A DNA stretch of 53,490 nt from Actinomadura kijaniata NBRC 14229 (GTDB lineage: Bacteria; Actinomycetota; Actinomycetes; Streptosporangiales; Streptosporangiaceae). Of this stretch, positions 32,436 through 41,083 are shown in pieces. Made by a program: the position numbers and the translations under genes. Each line of letters begins with the position of its first letter. The stretch's first letter is position 1. The stretch spans positions 1-53,490 of the forward strand of contig NZ_BCQR01000077.1 of NCBI RefSeq assembly GCF_001552175.1, in the 5' to 3' direction. A model generated the notes under the pieces. That model did no database searches. It was given only the letters and a program-made list of their open reading frames with translations, and was not told where the DNA came from.

Positions 32436-33356
32436 CTAGGCCAGGGACCAGGCGATTCCGTCCAGAATGTCGTGCTCGCTTACCACCACCGCGCCGAAGC
32501 CGTACTCGCGCATGACGCGGTCCAGGATCAGAGCGCCCGCCCCGATCACGTCCACCCGGCCCGGGTGCATCACGCCGATCGCGGCGCGTTCCGCGCGGGT
32601 CGCGTGCAGGAGGTCGCGGGTCGCCTCGTGGACCTGGGTCGCGGTGATGCGCGACAGGTGGATCCGGGCCGAGTCGTACTCCGGCAGGTCCAGGGCGATC
32701 CCGGCGACGGTCGTGACCGACCCGGCCAGGCCCACCAGGGTCCGGGCCTCGTCGACCGGGACCCTCGCGCGGACCCGCGCCAGGGCCTCGTCGATGTCGG
32801 CGGCCGCGGCGGTGATCTGGTCGGGGGTGGGCGGGTCGCCGTCGGTGAGGTGGCGTTCGGTCATGCGGACGCAGCCGATGTCGACCGAGATCGCGGCCTC
32901 GACGTCGGAGGAGCCGAGGACGAACTCGGTGGAGCCGCCGCCGATGTCCACCACCAGGTAGGGGCGGGCCGGACGCAGCGACGCCAGCTCGCGGGTCGCG
33001 CCGAGGAACGACAGGTGCGCCTCCTCATCGCCGCTGACCACCTCGGGCACCACGCCGAAGATGTCCACCACGCCGTTGACGAAGTCGGAGCGGTTCGCCG
33101 CGTCGCGGGTCGCGCTGGTCGCCACGACGCGGACCTTCCCGGCGTCGTGCTCCCGGATCAGGCTCGCGTAGCCGCGCATGGCGGTGAACGTGCGCTCCAG
33201 CGCCTCCGGGGCCAGGCGGCCGGTCTTGTCGACGTCCTGGCCCAGCCGGACGATCTCCATGCGGCGTTCGACGTCGGTGAGGGTCGTGCCCTCGATGTCG
33301 GCGATCAGGAGGCGGACCGAGTTGGTTCCGCAGTCGATGGCGGCTACGCGGGTCAC
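32436..33356 (-). CDS. ppx: Exopolyphosphatase/pppGpp phosphohydrolase (Ppx/GppA short form)
   Basis: 306 residues, the N-terminal two-domain form without the HD-like C-terminal extension. AAIDCGTNSVRLL is the first phosphate motif, VDIGGGSTEF the second and GLAGSVTT the adenosine-type motif of the ASKHA fold. It hydrolyses polyphosphate and/or pppGpp in the cytoplasm; the sequence does not fix the preference. The GTG start overlaps the stop of the DUF501 gene as GTGA, so the two are translationally coupled. The order eno, FtsB-like, DUF501, ppx is a conserved actinobacterial arrangement. Confidence 0.92.
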   Translation of the reverse strand: MTRVAAIDCGTNSVRLLIADIEGTTLTDVERRMEIVRLGQDVDKTGRLAPEALERTFTAMRGYASLIREHDAGKVRVVATSATRDAANRSDFVNGVVDIFGVVPEVVSGDEEAHLSFLGATRELASLRPARPYLVVDIGGGSTEFVLGSSDVEAAISVDIGCVRMTERHLTDGDPPTPDQITAAAADIDEALARVRARVPVDEARTLVGLAGSVTTVAGIALDLPEYDSARIHLSRITATQVHEATRDLLHATRAERAAIGVMHPGRVDVIGAGALILDRVMREYGFGAVVVSEHDILDGIAWSLA

Positions 33357-33874
33357 GGGGTCTCCTCGGGGTCGTCGGGGACGCACACGCACGGGCCCGA
33401 CCGCCACCACTCGGGAAGCAGGTCGAGGGCCTCCCGGCCGAACGGGTTCACGCCCGGCACCGCCAGCTCGTGGCCGACCAGGGCGTGCAGGCACTTGACG
33501 CGTTCGGGCATGCCGCCCGCGCTCTGCATCCCGGCGGGCAGCGGCTCGATCCCCTCCTCGACCGCGGCCTTGTCGCGGCGGGACAGGTAGTCGGCGTGCG
33601 CCGCCTCGTAGGCCGCCCGCAGCTCCGGGTCGGCGGCGAGACGGTCCTGCATCTCGCGCATGACTCCGCCGCCCTCCAGCGTCCCGATCGCCGAGGCGGC
33701 CTTCGGGCAGGTCAGGTAGAACAGCGTCGGGAAGGGCGTGCCGTCGGGCAGCCGCGGCGCCGTCTCGATCACGGCGGGCAGGCCGCACGGGCAGCGGTGG
33801 GCCACCCGGCGGACGCCGCGCGGCTCGCGGTCGAGCTGGGCCGCGACGGCGGCCCGGTCACGTTCGCTGATCAT
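33353..33874 (-). CDS. DUF501 protein
   Basis: 173 residues, no signal peptide or membrane helix. The family is found in actinobacteria, typically beside enolase and ppx, with no established function. A CPCG segment near residue 28 and Cys in LTCPKAAS, VKCLHAL and GPCVCV could together bind metal, but this is inference. AGGMPERVKCLHALVGHELAVPGVNPFG is the conserved C-terminal block (shown here as the region about residues 118-145). It is coupled to ppx by a 4-base overlap and lies 117 bp after the FtsB-like gene. Confidence 0.88.
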   Translation of the reverse strand: MISERDRAAVAAQLDREPRGVRRVAHRCPCGLPAVIETAPRLPDGTPFPTLFYLTCPKAASAIGTLEGGGVMREMQDRLAADPELRAAYEAAHADYLSRRDKAAVEEGIEPLPAGMQSAGGMPERVKCLHALVGHELAVPGVNPFGREALDLLPEWWRSGPCVCVPDDPEETP

Positions 33875-33991
33875 GTGTTCGTCCCCACTCGCGGCGCGGG
33901 TCCGCGCGCCGCCTGAATGTTCTCGTGCTCCGCGCCGCCGGGCGCCGGGCCCCCGGAACGCCGCCGTCCCGGCGAGCGGCGGGACGGGCGA

Positions 33992-34426
33992 TCAGCGCGG
34001 TCGGTCGGCGGTCTCCACCGACCGCCACAGGGTCTCGTACCACGGCGGCCTGCTCGCCGGCCCGCCCGGTGAGGTCTGCTGGCCGTTGCCGCCGCCGCCG
34101 TCCAGGACGATGTAGCACTTCTCCCCGGGCATGCAGTAGTGGAGCCGCCGTTTCGCCTCACGCTCAATGTACGACTTGTCCCCCAACTGCTGCTTGCGTT
34201 GGGCGAGTTGTTCCACCTGTTTTCTGGCTTCGCGCTCCTCGGCCTGCAACTCGGCGATCTCCTGGCGCTGGGCGATGTACTCCCGGACGGGGTAGGCCAG
34301 ACTCAGCGCGATGGCGCAGACCACCACGGCCAGGATGGCGGCGCGGCTGGTCAGCGCGGGGTTGGCGCGGCGCTCGCCGCCGCCCGCGGTGTCGCGGGCG
34401 GCGGCGTTCTCGGAGGCCCGGGCCAC
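33992..34426 (-). CDS. FtsB/DivIC-family septum formation initiator
   Basis: 144 residues. A ~28-residue cytoplasmic start is followed by one membrane helix (about 28-45) and an extracytoplasmic coiled coil (QRQEIAELQAEEREARKQ and onward, to about 85). It then has the RRLHYCMPGEKCYIVLD block typical of actinobacterial DivIC-like proteins. It probably joins the FtsQ/FtsL divisome subcomplex. The Cys pair (CMPGEKC) is extracytoplasmic and could form a disulfide. The GTG start is 7 bp beyond the enolase stop, with ggaggg inside the enolase end as a ribosome site, so it is cotranscribed with eno. Confidence 0.9.
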   Translation of the reverse strand: MARASENAAARDTAGGGERRANPALTSRAAILAVVVCAIALSLAYPVREYIAQRQEIAELQAEEREARKQVEQLAQRKQQLGDKSYIEREAKRRLHYCMPGEKCYIVLDGGGGNGQQTSPGGPASRPPWYETLWRSVETADRPR

Positions 34427-34433
34427 GGGCGGC

Positions 34434-35717
34434 TCAGCCCTCCCAGGTGAAGCGGGGGAACGCGGCCGCGCCGGCGTAGCGGGCGGCGTCGTCGAGCTGC
34501 TCCTCGATGCGCAGGAGCTGGTTGTACTTGGCGACGCGGTCGCTGCGGGCGGGGGCGCCGGTCTTGATCTGGCCGCAGTTGGTGGCGACGGCGAGGTCGG
34601 CGATGGTGGTGTCCTCGGTCTCGCCGGACCGGTGGCTCATCATGCACTTGAAGCCGCTGGTCTGGGCGAGGGTGACCGCATCGAGGGTCTCGGTGAGCGA
34701 GCCGATCTGGTTCACCTTGACCAGCAGGGCGTTGGCGGCGCGCTCGCGGACGCCGCGCTCCAGCCGCTCGGGGTTGGTGACGAACAGGTCGTCGCCGACG
34801 AGCTGGACGCGGTCGCCGACGGCGGAGGTCAGGTTCTTCCAGCCCTCCCAGTCCTCCTCGTCGAGGGGGTCCTCGATGGAGACCAGGGGGTAGTTGGCGA
34901 GCAGGTCGCCGTAGTAGGCGGCCATCTCGTCGGCGGTCTTCTTGGCGCCCTCGAAGGCGTAGACGCCGCCCTCGTGGAACTCGGTCGCGGCGACGTCCAG
35001 GGCCAGCGCGATGTCGCGGCCGGGGGCGAAGCCCGCCTTGCGGACGGCCTCCAGGATCAGGTCGAGGGCGTCGCGGTTGCTGGGCAGCTCGGGGGCGAAG
35101 CCGCCCTCGTCGCCCAGGCCGGTGGCCAGGCCCTTGGCCTTCAGCACCGACTTGAGGGCGTGGTAGACCTCGGTGCCCCAGCGCAGCGCCTCGGAGAAGG
35201 TGCCCGCGCCGATCGGCGCGATCATGAACTCCTGGACGTCGACGTTGGTGTCGGCGTGCGCGCCGCCGTTCAGGATGTTCATCATCGGAACGGGCAGCAG
35301 GTGCGCGTTCGGCCCGCCCACGTAGCGGAACAGCGGCAGGTCGGCGGAGGCGGCGGCGGCCTTGGCGACGGCCAGCGAGACGCCGAGGATCGCGTTGGCG
35401 CCGAGCTCGGCCTTGTTGGGGGTCCCGTCCAGGTCGATGAGCAGCTGGTCGATCAGGCGCTGCTCGGAGGCGGGGTAGCCGACGAGCTTCTCGTCGACGG
35501 TGTCGTTGACGGCCCGGACGGCCCTGGTGACACCCTTGCCGTTGTAGCGATCCCCGCCGTCGCGCAGCTCGACGGCCTCGAACTGGCCGGTGGAGGCACC
35601 GGACGGAACGGCGGCGCGCGCCTCGGTTCCGTCGGAGAGCAGCACCTCGACCTCGACGGTCGGGTTACCGCGGGAGTCGAGGATCTCCCGGGCGAGTACG
35701 GCCTCGATGGACGACAC
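34434..35717 (-). CDS. eno: Enolase
   Basis: 427 residues, the usual length. It converts 2-phosphoglycerate to phosphoenolpyruvate in glycolysis. Visible signatures are SRGNPTVEVEV with the mobile loop SGASTGQFEA, the metal-binding Asp/Glu in ALDVAATEF and SIEDPLDEEDW, and the catalytic Lys region LLVKVNQIGSLTE followed by MMSHRSGETED. The GTG start has a gaggag element 7 nt upstream. A -10 hexamer at 35754-35759 predicts a ~30-nt leader. It heads an operon with the FtsB-like, DUF501 and ppx genes. Confidence 0.97.
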   Translation of the reverse strand: MSSIEAVLAREILDSRGNPTVEVEVLLSDGTEARAAVPSGASTGQFEAVELRDGGDRYNGKGVTRAVRAVNDTVDEKLVGYPASEQRLIDQLLIDLDGTPNKAELGANAILGVSLAVAKAAAASADLPLFRYVGGPNAHLLPVPMMNILNGGAHADTNVDVQEFMIAPIGAGTFSEALRWGTEVYHALKSVLKAKGLATGLGDEGGFAPELPSNRDALDLILEAVRKAGFAPGRDIALALDVAATEFHEGGVYAFEGAKKTADEMAAYYGDLLANYPLVSIEDPLDEEDWEGWKNLTSAVGDRVQLVGDDLFVTNPERLERGVRERAANALLVKVNQIGSLTETLDAVTLAQTSGFKCMMSHRSGETEDTTIADLAVATNCGQIKTGAPARSDRVAKYNQLLRIEEQLDDAARYAGAAAFPRFTWEG

Positions 35718-35753
35718 AGCATCTCCTCACAGCTCAGTGCCTGGTGACACCTG

Positions 35754-35759
35754 AGCCTA
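35754..35759 (-). promoter_or_regulatory. -10 hexamer of the eno operon
   Basis: TAGGCT fits TANNNT and predicts transcription from near 35747. The GC-rich upstream DNA shows no clear -35. Confidence 0.4.
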
Positions 35760-35850
35760 TCCAAGGCCGCGCGCCCGCCGCCGGGCGGGCACGCCGCCCC
35801 GCGACGCGGCCGGTGTGACCGCCGTTACGAACCCGTTCCCGGCAAGCGAC

Positions 35851-35880
35851 TTGACGAACGAATTACCTACATTGTCTACT
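35851..35880 (+). promoter_or_regulatory. Promoter of the ABC importer operon
   Basis: TTGACG (35851-35856), 18 nt, then TCTACT (35875-35880), in an AT-rich segment. The predicted start site falls at about 35887. Confidence 0.5.
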
Positions 35881-35886
35881 CGTCAC

Positions 35887-35902
35887 ATCAATACGACTTG
35901 AT
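35887..35902. promoter_or_regulatory. Inverted repeat at the ABC operon start site
   Basis: ATCAA and TTGAT arms with a 6-bp spacer lie at the predicted transcription start of the importer operon. This position suits a repressor operator. Outer CTACT/AGTAG arms (35876-35880 and 35904-35908) extend the symmetry. Confidence 0.4.
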
Positions 35903-35920
35903 TAGTAGGGAATACCGACA

Positions 35921-36970
35921 ATGCGCCGAAGGCCTCACCTGCGGATGCTCGCCGCCGCCCTGACCGTTCTGGCCGCGACGGGGACGCTCGGCGCCTGTGG
36001 CGGCGGCTCCGGGGAGAAGGGCGGCGGCGCCGCCCAGCCCCTGCGGCTCGGGTACTTCCCCAACATCACCCACGCGACCGCGCTGGTCGGCCTCCAGAAG
36101 GGCATCTTCGCCAAGCACCTGGGGGCCGCGCCGAAGGCGTCGTCGTTCAACGCGGGCCCGGCGGCCGTCGAGGCGGTGTTCTCCGGCGCGGTCGACGCCA
36201 CGTTCGTCGGCCCCAACCCGGCGATCAACGCCTGGTCCAAGTCGCACGGCAAGGCGGTCCACATCATCTCCGGCGCGGCCTCCGGCGGCGTCTCCCTGAT
36301 CGTCAAGCCCGGCATCAAGGGGCCGCAGGACCTGAAGGGCAAGCGGATCGCCACCCCGCAGCTCGGCAACACCCAGGACGTGGCGCTGCGGTACTGGCTG
36401 AAGAAGAACGGCCTGACCGCCAACAAGGACGGCTCCGGCGACGTCAAGGTCGTCCCCCAGGAGAACTCGCAGACGCTCCAGACGTTCGCGCAGGGCAGCG
36501 TCGACGGCGCGTGGGTCCCCGAGCCGTTCGCGTCCCGGCTGATCCTGGAGAGCAAGGGCGTGCGGCTGCTGAACGAGAAGTCGCTGTGGCCGAACGGCAA
36601 GTTCGTGATCACCAACCTGATCGTGCGGCAGGACTACGCCAGGAAGAACCCCGAGCAGGTGAAGAAGCTGCTCCAGGCGGTCGTGGAGACCACCGAGTTC
36701 ATCAACGCCAACCAGCCCGAGGCGAAGAAGGCCGTCAACGAGCAGCTCTCCGCCCTGTCGGGCAAGCCGCTCAAGCAGGAGATCCTCGACGCGGCGTTCC
36801 GGGAGATCGAGTTCACCACCGACCCGGTCGCCTCGTCGCTGACCGAGGGCGCCCGGCACGCCGAGGACGTGGGCCTGCTGCCCAAGACCGACCTGAACGG
36901 GATCTATGACCTCTCCCCCCTCAACGAGGTGCTGAAGGCCAGCGGAAAGGCACAGGTCAGCGACAAATGA
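35921..36970 (+). CDS. ABC importer substrate-binding lipoprotein (sulfonate/taurine/nitrate type)
   Basis: 349 residues. A lipoprotein signal ends at LGACG (Cys about 27). The mature part is an NMT1/SsuA-like type II binding protein: RLGYFPNITHATALVGLQKG, then DATFVGPNPAINAW, then QENSQTLQTFAQGSVDGAW. It should capture a small oxyanion or amine-like solute, for example an aliphatic sulfonate, on the outer face of the membrane and deliver it to the permease. The ATG overlaps nothing upstream; aggga lies about 10 nt before it. The next gene starts within its stop codon (ATGA), so the operon is tightly coupled. No desulfonation enzyme is next to it, so the substrate is unproven. Confidence 0.9.
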   Translation: MRRRPHLRMLAAALTVLAATGTLGACGGGSGEKGGGAAQPLRLGYFPNITHATALVGLQKGIFAKHLGAAPKASSFNAGPAAVEAVFSGAVDATFVGPNPAINAWSKSHGKAVHIISGAASGGVSLIVKPGIKGPQDLKGKRIATPQLGNTQDVALRYWLKKNGLTANKDGSGDVKVVPQENSQTLQTFAQGSVDGAWVPEPFASRLILESKGVRLLNEKSLWPNGKFVITNLIVRQDYARKNPEQVKKLLQAVVETTEFINANQPEAKKAVNEQLSALSGKPLKQEILDAAFREIEFTTDPVASSLTEGARHAEDVGLLPKTDLNGIYDLSPLNEVLKASGKAQVSDK

Positions 36971-37779
36971 CACAGGCTCTCCCCACGGGGACGGCCGCCC
37001 CCGGCCGGACCGCCGCCGCGGTCCGGCTCGCGGGCGTCTCCAAGGCGTTCGGGTCCGGGAGCGGCGCGCTGCTCGCCCTGGACCACGTATCCCTCGACGT
37101 CGCACCCGGCGAGTTCGTCTGCCTGCTCGGCGCGTCCGGCTGCGGCAAGTCCACCCTGCTCAACCTGGTGGCCGACCTGGACGCGCCGTCGGCCGGGACG
37201 ATCGACGTCGGCGGCTCGCGGGTGGCGCTGATGTTCCAGGAACCGGCGCTGTTCCCCTGGCTGAACGTCACCGCCAACATCGAGCTCGCCCTCAAGACGC
37301 GCGGCGTCCCCCGGTCCGAGCGCCGCGCCCGCGCCGCCGAGCTGCTGGAGTCGGTCCACCTGGGCGGCTTCGCCAAGAAGCGGCCCCACCAGCTGTCGGG
37401 CGGCATGCGGCAGCGCGTGGCGCTCGCCCGCGCGCTGGCGCTGACGGTGGCCGAGGAGGGCGACGAGCGCGGCACCGTCCTGCTGATGGACGAGCCGTTC
37501 GGCGCCCTCGACGCGATGACCCGCGACCTGCTGCACGACGAGATCGAGCGGATCTGGCGGGAGCGCGGGCTGACCGTGCTGTTCGTGACCCACAACGTCC
37601 GCGAGGCGGTGCGCCTCGGCGACCGGGTGGTGCTGCTGTCCAGCCGTCCCGGCCGCGTGGTGGAGGAGTTCCCCGTGCCGATGGAGCGCCCCCGGCGCAT
37701 CGACTCGACCGAGGTCGCGCGGCTCGCGGCGACGATCACCGACCGGTTGCGCGAGGAGGTCGGCCGCCATGGCGCTTGA
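36967..37779 (+). CDS. ABC importer ATPase (SsuB/TauB type)
   Basis: 270 residues with one nucleotide-binding domain. Walker A is GASGCGKST, the signature is LSGGMRQR, Walker B is VLLMDEPFGALD, and the switch His is in FVTHNVREA. The Q-loop reads MFQEPALFPWL, which is typical of the nitrate/sulfonate/taurine subfamily. It energises import with the permease encoded next. The ATG overlaps the previous stop by 4 bp and its own end overlaps the permease gene by 11 bp. VPMERPRR near the C-terminus matches the conserved tail of this subfamily. Confidence 0.95.
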   Translation: MTQALPTGTAAPGRTAAAVRLAGVSKAFGSGSGALLALDHVSLDVAPGEFVCLLGASGCGKSTLLNLVADLDAPSAGTIDVGGSRVALMFQEPALFPWLNVTANIELALKTRGVPRSERRARAAELLESVHLGGFAKKRPHQLSGGMRQRVALARALALTVAEEGDERGTVLLMDEPFGALDAMTRDLLHDEIERIWRERGLTVLFVTHNVREAVRLGDRVVLLSSRPGRVVEEFPVPMERPRRIDSTEVARLAATITDRLREEVGRHGA

Positions 37780-38632
37780 CGTCCGCAAGAACGAGCCCAC
37801 CGACACCCTGGCGGGCCTGGACGCCCTGGAACTGGCCGGGGCGACCGCCCGGCCGTCCCCGCTGACGCGGGTGTGGTCGGCGGCGTGGCCGATGCTCGCC
37901 GCGATCGGGATCGCGCTGCTGTTCTGGCAGGCGGTGGTGTGGAGCGGGTGGAAGGACCCGTGGGTGCTGCCCGGCCCCACCGAAACCCTGCCGATCTTCT
38001 TCGACCAGATCACCAGCGGATCGTTCTGGGCGGCGGTCGGGCTGACCATGCAGCGCGCCCTGGTCGGGTTCGCGGTGTCGGTGGCGATCGGCGTGCTGGT
38101 CGGGGCGCTGGTGTCGCGGTTCATGGTGCTGCGGCGGGCGTTCGGCTCGCTGATCACCGGGCTGCAGACGATGCCGTCGATCGCCTGGTTCCCCCTCGCG
38201 ATCCTGCTGTTCCAGCTCAGCGAGAAGGCGATCCTGTTCGTGGTGGTGCTGGGCGCGGCCCCGTCGATCGCCAACGGCCTGATCGCGGGCGTCGACTACA
38301 CCCCGCCGATCCTGCTGCGCGCGGGCAAGGTGATGGGCCTGCGCGGGATCAACCTGTACCGGCACCTGATCATGCCCGCGTCGCTGCCGTCGTTCGTGGC
38401 GGGCCTCAAGCAGGGCTGGGCGTTCGCGTGGCGCTCGCTGATGGCCGGCGAGCTGCTGGTCATCATCGGCGACACCACCTCGCTCGGCGTGCTGCTGTCG
38501 CACGCCCGCGAGCTCAACAACACCGCCGACATGATCTCCTACATGATCGTGATCCTGGTGATCGGCATCGTGATCGACCAGCTGTTCGGCGTCGTGGACC
38601 GGGCCATCCGCACCCGCTGGGGCCTCGACTAG
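37769..38632 (+). CDS. ABC importer permease (SsuC/TauC type)
   Basis: 287 residues with about six membrane helices (near 45-63, 92-115, 125-150, 153-170, 210-235 and 250-270). The EAA-like loop is LLRAGKVMGLRGINLYRHLI followed by MPASLPSFVAGLKQG. It forms the channel of the importer. The start lies inside the end of the ATPase gene, and its final 4 bp overlap the end of the convergent ATPase-LuxR gene on the other strand, leaving no room for a terminator between them. Confidence 0.93.
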   Translation: MALDVRKNEPTDTLAGLDALELAGATARPSPLTRVWSAAWPMLAAIGIALLFWQAVVWSGWKDPWVLPGPTETLPIFFDQITSGSFWAAVGLTMQRALVGFAVSVAIGVLVGALVSRFMVLRRAFGSLITGLQTMPSIAWFPLAILLFQLSEKAILFVVVLGAAPSIANGLIAGVDYTPPILLRAGKVMGLRGINLYRHLIMPASLPSFVAGLKQGWAFAWRSLMAGELLVIIGDTTSLGVLLSHARELNNTADMISYMIVILVIGIVIDQLFGVVDRAIRTRWGLD

Positions 38633-40920
38633 CCTTCCCGGATCACCCAGGCGGCGACCTGGGTGCGGGAGGTGAAACCGAGCTTGCCCAGGATGTGCTC
38701 CAGATGGGAGTCGACCGTCCGCTTGGAGATCACCAGGCGGGCGGCGATCTCCCGGTTGGACAGGCCCTCGGCGACCAGTTCGGCGATCTCCCGTTCGCGG
38801 CGGGTGAGGCGTCCGGCGGGGGTGGGCTCGGACGCGCGCGGCGCGGTCTCCCGCAGCGCGCAGGCGACGCTTTCGGCGTCCGTCATCGCGAGCCCGGCCG
38901 CCCAGGCGTCGGCGAACGCCCGCTCGCCGAGCTCCTGCCGCACCCGCGCCAGGTCCGCCTCCAGCAGGACCTCGAACGCCCCGGCCATCACCGACAGCCC
39001 CTGCGCCTCGCGCAGCACGTGGGCGGCGGCGAACAGCCGGGCCGCGCGTTCGAACTCCGCCGTCCGGACCGCGACCATGGCGAGGGCCTCCAGGTTGGAG
39101 ATGACGGCGACGCGGGCGTCCAGGGGCACCGCCAGCCGCAGGCCCTCGGCCAGGTCCGCCTCCGCCTCCGCCGTCTCCCCCAGGAACATCCGCACGCCGC
39201 CGCGCGTCCACAGCGCGTGGGACAGGCACCACCGCTCCCCCGCCGCCCGGCAGAGGTCCACCAGCTCCTGGACGGTGGCCAGCGCCCCGGCCAGGTCGCC
39301 GTTGACCAGCCGCGCCCCCGCCAGGTACAGCCGGGTGCTCAACGCCATGACGTCGCGGTTGCCGTGCTCGTGGTGCTCCGCGACGGCCTCGTCCAGCAGC
39401 CGGGCCGCCGCGACGACGTCGCCGCCGAGCAGCTCGTCGGTGCCGCGCAGCTGGGTGAGGTAGGCGACGTCGGCGGGCCCGGAGGCGACCGCGGCGGCGC
39501 GGTCCAGCAGGGCGCGCTCGGCGTCGCGGTCGTCCTGGTGCAGCGCCACGAGCGCGTTGAGGACCAGCACCTGGAACCGCGCGTCCGGGCCGCCGCCGGC
39601 CGTCGCCAGCGCCCGGTCGCCCCACAGCCGCGCCTCGCGCAGCCGCCCGAGCGCGAACCACACCGGCGTCAGGCGCGCCACCAGCCGCAGCGCCCCGTCG
39701 GCGTCCCCCTCGTCGATCATCCGGTCGAGCAGGACGCGCAGCGTGGGGCTCTCCCGGACCGTCCAGGCGAACCACTCCGGCTGCGCGGCGGTGGACAGGC
39801 CGGCGGCGAGCCGGCCGGTGGCGGCCAGGTAGTGGTCGCGGAACCGGGCCCGCGCCGTCCCGGTCTCGCCGCGTTCCGCCAGCAGCCCCGCGCCGTACTC
39901 GCGCAGCGTGTCCAGCATCCGGTAACGCCGGTCGGCGCGGGTGAGGACCGACTTGTCCACCAGCCCGGCGACGACGTCGGTCACCCGTCCGGCGGGCAGG
40001 TCGTCCCCGGCGCACACCGCCTCGGCGGCGGCCAGGTCGCAGCCGTCGGGGAACACCGACAGCCGCGCCCACGCCGTGCGTTCGGCGGGCGCGCACAGCC
40101 CGTGGCTCCAGTCGATCGCGTCGCGCAGCGTCTGGTGGCGTGACTGGCCGGTGCGGCGCTCGCCGGTCAGCAGGAACCGGTCGCCGAGCCGCGCGACGAT
40201 GTGGTCCAGCGGCAACGCCCGCAGCCGCACCGCCGCCAGCTCGATGGCCAGGGGGATGCCGTCCAGGCGGCGGCACAGGCGCTCGACGTCGGGGCGGTTG
40301 TCGGGGGTGACCGCGAAGCCGGGCAGCGCGGCGGCGGCGCGTTCGGCGAACAGCGTCACCGCCTCCCCGGTCCCGCCCTCGCCGCCCAGCGGCGCGACCG
40401 GCAGGGTGTGCTCGCCGGGGACGTCGAGGGCCTGGCGGCTGGTGGCCAGCACCCGCACCCCCGGCCCGGCGCGCAGCAGCACCTCCACGAGGATCGCGCA
40501 CTCGTCGAGCATGTGCTCGCAGGTGTCGAACACCAGCAGCAGCCGCCGGTCGGCGACGTGCCCGGTCAGCACCTCCACCGGCGGCCGGGTGGACTGGTCG
40601 CGCAGGTCGAGGGCGTCGGCGACGGCCTGGGCGAGCACGCCGGGGCCGCGCACGGCGGCCAGGTCCACGAAGCACACGCCGCCGGGGAACGACCGCCGCG
40701 CCTCCCGCGCCACCCGCAGCGCCAGCCGGGTCTTGCCGACGCCGCCGGGCCCCAGCAGCGTCACCAGCCGCGCGCCCTCCAACAGCCGCCGGGTCTCGGC
40801 CAGCTCGCGCCGCCGTCCCACGAAACTGGTCACCTCGGCGGGCAGCCGCCCGGCCGTCCGCACCACCGCCGCGTCCGTCACCGGCAACCTCGCGTCACTC
40901 GCCCGGGGAGACAACCGCAT
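38629..40920 (-). CDS. Large ATPase-LuxR transcriptional regulator
   Basis: 763 residues. The N-terminal NB-ARC-like ATPase has Walker A GPGGVGKT near residue 57 and Walker B LLLVFDTCEH near 128. The central ~350 residues are helical repeats of TPR type, presumably a ligand or protein sensor. The C-terminal ~60 residues are a LuxR helix-turn-helix (LTRREREIAELVAEGLSNRE, then KRTVDSHLEHILGKLGF). Such proteins often act as pathway-specific or carbon-source regulators. It is convergent with the ABC importer and divergent from a histidine kinase gene; which of these it controls is unknown. No clear Shine-Dalgarno precedes the ATG. Confidence 0.9.
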   Translation of the reverse strand: MRLSPRASDARLPVTDAAVVRTAGRLPAEVTSFVGRRRELAETRRLLEGARLVTLLGPGGVGKTRLALRVAREARRSFPGGVCFVDLAAVRGPGVLAQAVADALDLRDQSTRPPVEVLTGHVADRRLLLVFDTCEHMLDECAILVEVLLRAGPGVRVLATSRQALDVPGEHTLPVAPLGGEGGTGEAVTLFAERAAAALPGFAVTPDNRPDVERLCRRLDGIPLAIELAAVRLRALPLDHIVARLGDRFLLTGERRTGQSRHQTLRDAIDWSHGLCAPAERTAWARLSVFPDGCDLAAAEAVCAGDDLPAGRVTDVVAGLVDKSVLTRADRRYRMLDTLREYGAGLLAERGETGTARARFRDHYLAATGRLAAGLSTAAQPEWFAWTVRESPTLRVLLDRMIDEGDADGALRLVARLTPVWFALGRLREARLWGDRALATAGGGPDARFQVLVLNALVALHQDDRDAERALLDRAAAVASGPADVAYLTQLRGTDELLGGDVVAAARLLDEAVAEHHEHGNRDVMALSTRLYLAGARLVNGDLAGALATVQELVDLCRAAGERWCLSHALWTRGGVRMFLGETAEAEADLAEGLRLAVPLDARVAVISNLEALAMVAVRTAEFERAARLFAAAHVLREAQGLSVMAGAFEVLLEADLARVRQELGERAFADAWAAGLAMTDAESVACALRETAPRASEPTPAGRLTRREREIAELVAEGLSNREIAARLVISKRTVDSHLEHILGKLGFTSRTQVAAWVIREG

Positions 40921-41083
40921 CGTAACCGCTCGACCACCCTTGGCGACCCTCCCTGGTCGACACCCGTCCGGCGGCGCCCGTTCCGGCCGCCTGTGGACGA
41001 GCTTTTACCGATCACCTCCGGATCCGTTTGCCCAGGTCAGGCAAGACTCTCCAGACAAAGGCCCCCGGAAGGGACTCGACGAG

